A stretch of 64,000 nt of DNA. Source: Streptosporangium sp. NBC_01755. GTDB lineage: Bacteria; Actinomycetota; Actinomycetes; Streptosporangiales; Streptosporangiaceae. The notes under the pieces were generated by a model. It searched no databases and was not told the DNA's origin. It was given only the letters and a program-made list of their open reading frames with translations. Within the stretch, counting starts at the first letter, position 1; every line of letters begins with the position of its first letter. Below are positions 57,737-64,000 of this stretch, one piece after another. The stretch lies in NCBI RefSeq assembly GCF_035917995.1, contig NZ_CP109131.1, positions 496,001-560,000 of the forward strand, in the 5' to 3' direction. Position numbers and translations under genes: made by a program.

Positions 57737-58147
57737 GTGCCGACCGTGATGCTCGACACCAACGTCATCGCCGGCCTACTCCATCCCGATGACGCGCTGC
57801 ACAGCCATGCTCGTGACGCGGTCCGCCACTGGGAGGACAAGGCGGCCTCGTTCGCCATCTCCGTGATCACCTGGAGCGAACTGCGGGTGGGCGCGGTTCG
57901 CAAGGGCGTCACAGCCGGGAAGATGCTCGGGGCGTTCCGTGCCGCCGTCATCGACCGGATCGTCGAGGTGAACGAGGCGACGACTGAGAGCGCGGACCTG
58001 CTCAGGGCCGCGGACCTGACAATTCGCGTACCGGACGCCCTCATCATCGCGACCGCACGTGGAATAGGGGCCGACGCACTGCTCACCGCGGACCGGAAAT
58101 TCCCGGGCATCGCCCCGGAACTCGTCGAACTGCTACGGCCGAGTTGA
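57737..58147 (+). CDS. PIN-domain ribonuclease, VapC-like toxin
   Basis: 136 aa, typical VapC length. Acidic active-site residues: MLDTNVIAGLLHPDDALH (Asp6), SVITWSELRVG (Glu about 48), IRVPDALIIATARGIGADALLTADRKF (Asp about 99 and Asp about 116). These would bind Mg for RNA cleavage. GTG 57737 with GGAG 9 nt before. VapB antitoxins usually lie just upstream with overlap; here only an 82-bp gap with a poor 27-codon frame is seen, so the antitoxin is missing, very degenerate or elsewhere. It may be harmless or regulated otherwise. Confidence 0.85.
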   Translation: MPTVMLDTNVIAGLLHPDDALHSHARDAVRHWEDKAASFAISVITWSELRVGAVRKGVTAGKMLGAFRAAVIDRIVEVNEATTESADLLRAADLTIRVPDALIIATARGIGADALLTADRKFPGIAPELVELLRPS

Positions 58148-58345
58148 TCCCCGCGGCACCACCCCCTGGAGGGGGCCGCTGCGCGACGGTGACGGGCGCG
58201 GGCCGGTGTTGGAGACTCGCCGAAGGGGCGTGACGAGCGCTGACATAGATGATCACTCGCCCTCGCCACGCTTTCAGCCCCGAGGCGCCCGTACACCGCT
58301 TTCGTGAAGGAGGGCCCCCGCGGTAGGTCGCGGTCAGGGAGGAGC

Positions 58346-58376
58346 TTGACCTTGACGCGACGTCAACGTCTGTAAT
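58346..58376 (+). promoter_or_regulatory. MerR-type promoter with 19-bp spacer and operator dyad
   Basis: TTGACC, 19-bp spacer, TGTAAT. The spacer holds TTGACG-CGA-CGTCAA, a perfect 6-bp inverted repeat. The long spacer with a central dyad is the classic arrangement for MerR activation by DNA twisting. The -10 box ends 6 nt before the ATG, so the mRNA would be leaderless. Confidence 0.7.
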
Positions 58377-58382
58377 GCAGGT

Positions 58383-59165
58383 ATGCGAATCGGAGAGGTC
58401 GCGGCGCTGGTCGGCATCACCACCCGCGCCGTACGTCATTACCACCACCAGGGACTGCTGCCAGAACCACCGCGACGACCCAACGGCTACCGCGCGTACG
58501 GCCTGCGGGACGCGGTCGAGCTGGCACGGATACGGCGGCTCACCGAACTCGGCCTGGCCCTTGAGGAGGTGCGCGACGTCCTGGCCGACGACCGGGGCCG
58601 CGACCTGCACGAGGTGCTCGTCGAACTGGACGCCGACCTCGCCCGCCAGGAGCGGGCGATCCAGGAGCGCCGGTCCCGGCTGGCGGTGCTGCTGGAAAAG
58701 GCCTCCGGCGCCGATCTTGACCCCGACGACGTGGTCTCCCCCGGACTGGCCGGATTGTTCGGTGCGATGTCGGCCTCTGCGAGCGAGTTGCCGGAACCCG
58801 CGCCGGCGGCCTGGGACCGCGAACTGCTCGCGCTGATGGACACGACCGCCACTCCCGAGGATCGAGAACGGCTGTTCGCCGCCATGCGGCCGATGGCCAC
58901 CGACCCCGGCGCCGTGGCCCGCTCCTACGAGCTCTACCGCAGGCTCGGTGAGCTGACCGAGGCGACCGCCGACGATCCGCGGATCCCCTCACTGGCCGCC
59001 GAGTTCGCCGACCACATCCCGGCCGACCTACTGGCCCTCCTCGGCTCCGATCTCCCGGGGGCCTCCACCGATCCACTCGGCGAGACCTTCCTGGCGGAGC
59101 TTCCCCCGGCCCAGGCCGAGGTCGTACGCGAGACGTTGCGGCTTCTCACCGGACGGCTGTCATGA
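58383..59165 (+). CDS. MerR-family transcriptional regulator
   Basis: 260 aa. N-terminal winged helix MRIGEVAALVGITTRAVRHYHHQGLLPEPPRRPNGYRAYGLRDAVEL (1-47), then a coiled-coil linker (EVLVELDADLARQERAIQERRSRLAVLLEKA) and a 150-residue C-terminal helical domain with no known ligand motif and no metal-binding Cys, so it is not a metal sensor. It overlaps the next gene as ATGA and probably autoregulates through the 19-bp-spacer promoter at its 5' end. Ligand may be a hydrophobic compound (inference from similar regulators). Start at the ATG with leaderless layout. Confidence 0.9.
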   Translation: MRIGEVAALVGITTRAVRHYHHQGLLPEPPRRPNGYRAYGLRDAVELARIRRLTELGLALEEVRDVLADDRGRDLHEVLVELDADLARQERAIQERRSRLAVLLEKASGADLDPDDVVSPGLAGLFGAMSASASELPEPAPAAWDRELLALMDTTATPEDRERLFAAMRPMATDPGAVARSYELYRRLGELTEATADDPRIPSLAAEFADHIPADLLALLGSDLPGASTDPLGETFLAELPPAQAEVVRETLRLLTGRLS

Positions 59166-60049
59166 GACGGCTGGTCCGCGCGATCGCCTACGCGGTGCTC
59201 CCCGCTGAGATGGCTCTGGTGGTGTGCCTGGTCGCGGGCGTCCCCGTCCCGATGCCGGTGATCGTGGTGGCCGAGGTGGCCGTCGCCACCCTCGTCGGGG
59301 TGGAGGCGTTCCTGCTGGCCGGGGCGTTCAGGAGGCACCGGTCACAGGGCCTGACGGCCGCCGAGGCTGCCGGGGCGGCACTGCGGGAGCTGGTTCCCGA
59401 GCCGATCCTGCGGTTGACGGCGCATGAGGCGAAAGCCGCGGCGAGCATCGGATACCTGGTCGCCGGGCGGCGGCAGGGAGTTCACGGCGACGCCGTCGCG
59501 ATCGGCTACGCCCGCGAACAGACCCCCATGATGCTCATCCTGCTCGTGGTGTGCGTGATCGAGACGGTGGTTCTGGCCATCCTGCTGCCCTGGCCCGTCG
59601 TCCACGCGGTCGTAACGGTCCTGGACGTGTACGCGGTGGTCACGATGCTGGCGATGACGGCCGCCGGCATCACCCGGCCCCACGTCGCCGCACCGGGCGA
59701 GCTCAGGCTCCGCTGGGGCGCCCTGTTCGATCTCCGTGTGCCGATGGCGCTGGTCGAGTCGGTACGGGTGGACCGGCGCTACGACCACGAGAGGCTCCTG
59801 CAGGTGACCGGCGACGAGCTTTCCCTGGCGGTGTCGTCCCAGACGAACCTGGTCGTCGACCTGGCGGAGCCGGTGACCGCGGTGCGCCCGCTGGGAGCCG
59901 TCGTCACCGCCCGGCGGCTCCGCTTCTACGCCGACGACCCGAACGCCGCCCTCGCCGCGATCCGGCGAGCCCTCGACGGAGCACAGGCGACCGCATCGGC
60001 GCCCGAACCCCCTGCCCGCCCTGACCGGCTGCCCATGGCCTCCTCGTAG
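59162..60049 (+). CDS. Membrane protein of unknown function, coupled to merR
   Basis: 295 aa, four hydrophobic helices: two near the N-terminus (about 8-30 and 32-55) and two centrally (MMLILLVVCVIETVVLAILLPW and VVTVLDVYAVVTMLAMTAAGI, about 120-170). The C-terminal 120 residues are a soluble beta-rich PH-like region (LRVPMALVESVRVDRRYD, LSLAVSSQTNLVVDLAEPV, ARRLRFYADDPNAALAAIRRAL). ATG 59162 overlaps the merR stop as ATGA, so it is the likely target or partner of that regulator. Not recognised as a transporter. Its last codons and stop are duplicated in tandem. Confidence 0.8.
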   Translation: MRRLVRAIAYAVLPAEMALVVCLVAGVPVPMPVIVVAEVAVATLVGVEAFLLAGAFRRHRSQGLTAAEAAGAALRELVPEPILRLTAHEAKAAASIGYLVAGRRQGVHGDAVAIGYAREQTPMMLILLVVCVIETVVLAILLPWPVVHAVVTVLDVYAVVTMLAMTAAGITRPHVAAPGELRLRWGALFDLRVPMALVESVRVDRRYDHERLLQVTGDELSLAVSSQTNLVVDLAEPVTAVRPLGAVVTARRLRFYADDPNAALAAIRRALDGAQATASAPEPPARPDRLPMASS

Positions 60050-60090
60050 GGAGCCCTGACCGGCTGCCCATGACCTCATCGTAGGGAATG
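60021..60090 (+). repeat. 35-bp tandem duplication at a gene 3' end
   Basis: CTGACCGGCTGCCCATG starts at 60021 and 60056. The first copy covers the last nine codons and stop of the membrane protein gene; the second lies after it, with three mismatches. Confidence 0.9.
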
Positions 60091-60124
60091 GGCATCTCTT
60101 CAAAGGGTTCACCGGCCGACGCGC

Positions 60125-60781
60125 CTACCCTGTCCTCCGATAGCGGATCAGGCCGAGTTCGGCCAGGTCGTCGGACCAGAGCCAGCCCGCCTCCTTGGCG
60201 ATTCTGACCGCTTCCACTCGTGTGCGGGCACCGACCTTGGTGAGGATTCGTCCCAGGTAGTTGCGGACCGTGCCGCCGGACAGGCAGAGCCGGTCGGCGA
60301 TCTCGCCGACCGGCGCGCCCTCGGCGGCGGCCTGCAGGACCTCTAGTTCGCGTGCGGTGAGCGGGTTCGGCTTCGCGTTGAGGGTGGCGACGGCCAGTTC
60401 GGGGTCGACGACCCGCTGACCGGCGGCCACCCTGCGCACGCAGTCGGCGAGCTGGCCCGCCGGGGTGTCCTTGACGACGAAGCCGCGCGCGCCGGCGTCC
60501 AGTGCGCGGTGCAGCGCGGCCGGGGTCGCGAGTCCGGTCAGGATCACCGTCGCGCAGTCGGGAAGCCTTCTGCGCAGTTCCGCCGCGGCGGTGAGGCCGT
60601 CGGTGCCGGGCAGGCCGATGTCGAGGAGCGCGACGTCCGGCCGATGGTGCAGACAGGAGCGGACGACCTCGTCGCCGTGACCGACCTCGCCGACGACCTT
60701 GATGTCGTCCTCGGTGGAGAGCAGGGCGACCATGGCCCCCCGGACCAGGTGCATGTCCTCGGCGATCAGGACGCTGATCAT
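60125..60781 (-). CDS. NarL/LuxR-type response regulator, orphan
   Basis: 218 aa. Receiver domain 1-120: acidic pair in VLIAEDMHLVR, phospho-acceptor Asp in PDVALLDIGLPGTDGL (about 54), Thr in TVILTGLATP, Lys in GFVVKDTPAGQL. LuxR HTH at 145-205: PLTARELEVLQAAAEGAPVGEIADRLCLSGGTVRNYLGRILTKVGARTR. All conserved residues are present. ATG 60781 with GGGGGAGA upstream. No histidine kinase is adjacent; the only orphan NarL-class kinase in the window is 48 kb away at the lanthipeptide cluster. Targets unknown. Confidence 0.92.
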   Translation of the reverse strand: MISVLIAEDMHLVRGAMVALLSTEDDIKVVGEVGHGDEVVRSCLHHRPDVALLDIGLPGTDGLTAAAELRRRLPDCATVILTGLATPAALHRALDAGARGFVVKDTPAGQLADCVRRVAAGQRVVDPELAVATLNAKPNPLTARELEVLQAAAEGAPVGEIADRLCLSGGTVRNYLGRILTKVGARTRVEAVRIAKEAGWLWSDDLAELGLIRYRRTG

Positions 60782-61159
60782 GGGTTGTCTCCCCCGTCGT
60801 TTCGCGGTGCGCTCGTGCCTGGCCCGGGGCCACTGCCCACACGCGAGGAGACTACCCACAGAATTCAGCTGATTACTGCGTACCAGAGTTAAACACCGAA
60901 ACACCCGACATGAGGCTATCGTCCTCGCAAGAGAGGATTTCCAGCGCAAGCCCCACCTGGGCCGCGCCCCGTGGATCAGGTAATCGGCGTGGACATCCAG
61001 CCCGAATGAGGACCGACTGCTCAGCATCCCGTCGGATCGCCCTCCACCGACGCCGCGCAGCAGCCCCGTTCTGGCGATCTACTCGAACCGGCCACCATAA
61101 TCAGGGTCGCGGCTAAGTCGCGGCTAAATTGACGGCAGGCGGAAAGGTGGCGAGGAATC
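60782..61159. other. Intergenic stretch between divergent genes
   Basis: 378 bp holding the leftward regulator's promoter region and the rightward EACC1 promoter. Leftward, TTTAACTCTGG with TACGCAGTAAT downstream, around 60870-60895, may be a promoter. Nothing else is recognised. Confidence 0.45.
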
Positions 61160-61555
61160 GTGGACGCACTCTTACGGGCAGAGGCCGACCAGCTTCGTAA
61201 TCTCTACTCGTGGCTGATCGAGGAACCGGAATTCCGCGGACGTGTCCGAATTCTCGAACGGGACGGGGCACCTCACGAGCTCGGCCCGACGACCGACCTC
61301 CTCCAGGTGGCCCTCGGATCGGGGGGCGCGGTGGCGGCCCTCGCCGGCATCGTCATCGCCTGGCTGAACAGCCGACCCGGCGAGGTCTCGATCCGGATCT
61401 CGCGCGACGGTCAGGAGATCGAGGTGACCGCCAAAGGGGTCAAGTCGCTGACCCCGGAAGGAGTACGGGCGCTCACCGGCCAGATCGCCGAAGCCGTCGC
61501 GGGTCACCCGATCGCCGAAACCGTCGCGGGTCGCCCATCGGAGCTTGAGCGGTGA
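61160..61555 (+). CDS. EACC1 effector-associated component
   Basis: 131 aa matching effector-associated constant component 1 of actinobacterial biological-conflict systems: N-terminal helix ADQLRNLYSWLIEEPEFRGRVRI, then TTDLLQVALGSGGAVAALAGIVIAWLN (one membrane-like helix, about 48-70), RPGEVSIRISRDGQEIEVTAKGVKSL and a C-terminal helix. Such proteins are coupled to peptidase or nuclease effectors in multi-protein immune-like systems (family knowledge). GTG 61160 with GCGAGGAA upstream. Overlaps the caspase gene as GTGA, so they form one unit; the caspase gene is disrupted. C-terminal HPIAETVAGRP is a short repeat of GHPIAEAVAG-type text. Confidence 0.85.
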   Translation: MDALLRAEADQLRNLYSWLIEEPEFRGRVRILERDGAPHELGPTTDLLQVALGSGGAVAALAGIVIAWLNSRPGEVSIRISRDGQEIEVTAKGVKSLTPEGVRALTGQIAEAVAGHPIAETVAGRPSELER

Positions 61556-61886
61556 GCCTGCTGTCCCACGAGGGAACGCGCGTGCTGCTCGTCGGTTCGG
61601 GAAGCTACGTTCCCGGTTCACACCTGCCCTCCGTGCCGGCGAGCCGTACGACGGTTCAGGACCTCGGGGACTGCCTGGTGGACAGGGCCGGCCTGGATCC
61701 CCGCACGGCTCACCAGGTGCGTCGATCGGAGATGCCGGGCGCGGGTCCCTGGCTTTAGCCATGGGGGTAAGCCCGGCGCGGGAGGGCCGCCAGGCCCGAG
61801 CATGCTCTGAACCTGATGAGAGTTCTCCTTGATGGGTAATCGAATCTTTGAGCGGTAGATAGCTTCCTTCTGTATGGTGACTCAGT

Positions 61887-62285
61887 GTGACCGTGACGCT
61901 CCGGACGAACAGCAGCATCGCCTTCCAGTGCGCGTTCCACGTGGTGTGGTGCCCCAAGTACCGGCGGCGGGTTCTGGGCGGCCGGATCGAAGAACGGCTT
62001 AAACAGTTGATCCGTGAGGTGATCGAGGAGAAGGAGGCGTGGCCGGTGGAGCTCGACGTCATGCCCGACCACGTTCACCTGCTGGTCGAGGTGGACCCCC
62101 AGTTCGGGATCCACAAGCTGGTCAAGGCCGTCAAAGGCCGTACTTCTCGCCTGCTTCGCGAGGAATTCCCGGCGCTGAGGTCGAAGCTGCCGACCTTGTG
62201 GACGAACTCCTACTTCGTGGCGACCGTGGGCGGTGCGCCCCCGGACGTGGTCAAGCGCTACGTCGAGAACCAGAAGAACCGGTGA
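61887..62285 (+). CDS. tnpA: TnpA, IS200/IS605 Y1 transposase
   Basis: 132 aa single-strand transposase. HUH motif in DVMPDHVHLLVEVDP (about residues 58-66) and catalytic Tyr in PDVVKRYVENQK near the C-terminus (about 126). N-terminal SSIAFQCAFHVVWCPKYRRRVL is characteristic. It peels out and inserts the element as single-stranded DNA. GTG 61887; the gene is intact. It is followed 6 nt later by tnpB. Confidence 0.95.
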   Translation: MTVTLRTNSSIAFQCAFHVVWCPKYRRRVLGGRIEERLKQLIREVIEEKEAWPVELDVMPDHVHLLVEVDPQFGIHKLVKAVKGRTSRLLREEFPALRSKLPTLWTNSYFVATVGGAPPDVVKRYVENQKNR

Positions 62286-62291
62286 TCGCCG

Positions 62292-63580
62292 ATGCTCACC
62301 GGACGCAGGTACCGCCTGGACCTCACCCCCGAACAGGGGGAGTTCGCCGAACGCATCGGCGGGACGTGCCGGTCGGTGTGGAACACCGCGCTGGAACAGC
62401 GCCGGATCCACCGTCGGCGCGGTGGGTGGATCGGCTACCACGACCAGGCCGCCAGGTGGCTGAGGCGAAAGATGACTTCCCCTGGCTGGCCGAGGTACCC
62501 GGTCACTGTCCCCAGCAGGCGTTGATCGACCTGGATCAGGCGTGTGCCAAGCACGGCACGTGGAAAGTCCGCTGGAAGTCGAAGGCCGCCAATCCGCCGA
62601 GCTTCCGGTTCCCCGAGGGCGGGAAAATCACGGTCGAGCGGCTCAACCGGCGCTGGGCGCGGGTGAGGCTGCCGAAACTCGGCTGGGTCCGCTTCCGGAT
62701 CACCCGCCCGCTCGGCGGGAAGGTCAAGAACGCTACCGTCAGCCGGGACGGCGAGCACTGGTACATCGGCTTTCTCGTCGAGGACGGGGTCACCCCGCCT
62801 GAGCGGCACGCCGGCCCCGGCAGCGCCGTGGGGATCGATCGGGGCGTGGTCAAGGTCGTGACCCGCTCGGACGGCCGCTTCCACCACCGGGTGTTCGCCC
62901 GTGATCGGGAGGTCGAGCATGTCAAGAAGCTTCAGCGGGACTTCGCCCGGACCACGAAGGGGTCGGTTCGGCGCAAGAAAGCCGCCGCGCGGGTCGCCGA
63001 CATGGTGCGGACGGTCCGCGGACGCCGGGAGGACTTCGCCGCCAAGACCGCCCATACCCTGGCCACGGGTTTTGAGATGGTCATGTTCGAGGCGCTCAAG
63101 ACCAAGAACATGACCGCCGGCGTCGAACCCAGGCCAGACCCTGAGCAGCCGGGCGCGTTCTTGCCGAACGGGGCCGCCGCCAAGGCCGGACTGAACCGGT
63201 CCATCTTGGACAAGGGCTGGTACCGGATCGAGGTGGCCACCCGTGGTAGGGCCCGGTATACGGGCACCCACGTGATCACTGTCAACCCGGCGTACACGAG
63301 TCAGACGTGCAACGTGTGCAAGGTGGTGGATCGGAGGTCCCGCGAGAGCCAAGCGGTCTTTCGGTGCACCTCTTGCAAACACACCGAACACGCCGACGTG
63401 AACGCCGCCAAGAACGTACTCACCGCCGGGAGGGCGGAGTTCGCACAGCCCAGGCCGGGTGTGCGAGCTGGGGCGCGCAGACCACGCAACCGCGTGGGCC
63501 GGAAGGCCAGCCGCCAAGCAACAGCAGCGCAGACCACCGCAACAGCGGCGTCCGGGCCGGCTGGAATCCCCCGGCTTTAG
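62292..63580 (+). pseudogene. tnpB: TnpB RNA-guided nuclease with one-base frameshift
   Basis: Starts at ATG 62292 with GRRYRLDLTPEQGEFAERIGG and CRSVWNTALEQRR. At about 62461 the frame breaks (ARWLRRK); a shifted frame gives EAKDDFPWLAEVPGHCPQQALIDLDQ and runs to a stop at 63580. RuvC residues are present: SAVGIDRGVVKVV (Asp), MVMFEALKTKNM (Glu), HADVNAAKN (Asp), and zinc ribbon CNVCK with CTSCK. One inserted base after TGGCT would restore the full 429 codons. Full-length TnpB would be guided by RNA from the element's right end. Could be a sequencing error or a real inactivation; a start inside the shifted frame would lack the N-terminal wedge. Confidence 0.8.
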
Positions 63581-63797
63581 CCGTGGGGAGCGCTTCAACC
63601 AGCGGATCCGCAACACTTCGCGAGCCTTCTTGACGACGCGGCCCGGCAGGCGACCGAGGTGCTCGTCCTCTACTACGTGGGACACGGTCTGGTCGGTCAG
63701 GCCAACGAGCTCCACCTGGCGACCCAGGCGACGACGGACCTGACAACCGGAACCCCTCCCGAATACCAGGCCCTGCCCTACTCCACGGTCCAGAGGC

Positions 63798-63815
63798 CAC
63801 TGCTGCGCAGCAGTG
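63798..63815. repeat. 18-bp perfect palindrome
   Basis: CACTGCTGCGCAGCAGTG, located between the truncated caspase remnant and the stop of the leftward gene at 63837. It may be a weak bidirectional terminator stem or a recombination scar. Confidence 0.5.
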
Positions 63816-63836
63816 ACAGCGGCAATCTCGGCGGCG

Positions 63837-64000
63837 TCAGATCGGGGCGACGGCGGCGTGGTGTTCCAGCAGGACGTCGGTCAGCAGGTAGCCGCCGCAG
63901 ATCAGGTGGGTCAGCGGATGGGCCCGTATCTCCCGGTAGTGGGCGGCGATCCGGAACGCGGCCGCGACCGGGGTGGCGGCGCTCGTCCACAGCGGTCTGT
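63837..64000 (-). CDS. C-terminus of an unidentified leftward protein
   Basis: The last 54 codons of a gene that begins outside the window: PLWTSAATPVAAAFRIAAHY, REIRAHPLTHLICGGYLLTD, VLLEHHAAVAPI, then TGA. The strong third-position GC and a natural amphipathic text support this strand rather than the overlapping frames. I do not recognise the family; there is no membrane helix or metal motif in the visible part. It is convergent with the broken caspase gene, and the short distance suggests that a rearrangement placed it there. Confidence 0.5.
   Translation of the reverse strand, partial: RPLWTSAATPVAAAFRIAAHYREIRAHPLTHLICGGYLLTDVLLEHHAAVAPI

Larger units (their letters stand above)
61721..63593 (+). 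mobile_element. IS200/IS605-type element, about 1.87 kb
   Basis: Contains tnpA and tnpB in one direction. Boundaries are inferred from restoring the caspase frame. Both ends carry GGCTTTAGCC(A/G)TGGGG motifs (about 61755 and 63572), expected for subterminal hairpin ends; there are no inverted repeats or target duplication, as usual for this class. Confidence 0.8.
61552..63783 (+). pseudogene. Caspase-like peptidase gene, split by IS605 and 3'-truncated
   Basis: The left part reads GTRVLLVGSGSYVPGSHLPSVPASRTTVQDLGDCLVDRAGLDPRTAHQV, a caspase-fold start. The right part, beyond the insertion, reads LQPADPQHFASLLDDAARQATEVLVLYYVGHGLV, carrying the catalytic His (GHG), then ELHLATQATTD and YQALPYSTV. 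Joining 61720 to 63594 restores a continuous frame (HQV-LQPADPQ). Past about 63783, where the strand carrying the catalytic Cys (usually DCCFSG) should follow, homology stops. So the gene lost its Cys region and is also interrupted. Was the effector for the EACC1 protein upstream. Confidence 0.8.

Noticed and set aside
60782..61027. N-terminal extension of the LuxR-type regulator
   Set aside because: Receiver domain homology begins exactly at ATG 60781 with a good ribosome site; the upstream frame has no domain.

Overview
The window is high-GC DNA, with strong third-position GC, GTG/TTG starts, frequent GTGA/ATGA stop-start overlaps and actinobacterial families (XRE-DUF5753 plus DUF397, class III lanthipeptide genes, EACC1, BREX type 2). 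This points to an actinomycete, plausibly Streptosporangiaceae or a relative. That placement is inference; no rRNA, tRNA or CRISPR array was seen.

1-11.4 kb is mostly ordinary chromosome. A leftward operon encodes a 3-methylcrotonyl-CoA carboxylase (beta then alpha subunit) followed by HMG-CoA lyase, i.e. lower leucine catabolism. It is divergent from a TetR gene, and three 16-bp GTTA-N8-TAAC sites sit between and after these genes. Next come a tandem universal stress protein, a fused alpha/beta 2-oxoacid dehydrogenase E1 with a possible leaderless promoter, CorA, a SnoaL-like protein, a decayed amidohydrolase and an HExxH membrane protein.

11.4-21.5 kb is a compact class III lanthipeptide cluster of the SapB/ram type: an orphan sensor kinase, LanKC, two near-identical precursors, two ABC exporter half-transporters and a prolyl-oligopeptidase that probably removes the leader. 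The cluster is full of short tandem duplications. The strangest is a 74-bp unit repeated three times at the junction of the two ABC genes. It creates two 25-codon mini-ORFs chained by 4-nt overlaps, so translational coupling is kept.

21.6-26.1 kb holds a two-gene leftward operon: an FHA domain fused to an FAD monooxygenase-like protein, then a transmembrane Ser/Thr kinase. The kinase's juxtamembrane linker carries nine ETIA motifs, eight of them ETIAD, in 60-bp repeats. ETIAD fits a pT-x-x-D site readable by an FHA domain, so this may be a self-contained phospho-signalling pair acting on a flavoenzyme.

26.5-52.2 kb is an eroding defence island. An intact two-gene helicase module (1105-aa protein plus 1542-aa DUF1998 helicase, Druantia type III-like) is followed by a BREX type 2 locus. 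Its pglW, pglX and pglY have internal deletions, while pglZ, brxD and brxHI are intact. A truncated, frameshifted kinase and a truncated Gabija pair (gajA remnant, gajB) follow.

52.3-64 kb is a mosaic: DUF397/XRE regulators with a terminator-like leader hairpin, an IS1182-type element, a VapC-like PIN protein, a MerR gene with a 19-bp-spacer leaderless promoter, an orphan LuxR-type response regulator, and an EACC1-caspase conflict system whose caspase gene is split by an IS200/IS605 element and also lacks its 3' end.

Several one-base frameshifts and in-gene deletions are clustered in the accessory part. They may be real decay or assembly error, and read-level data would decide.
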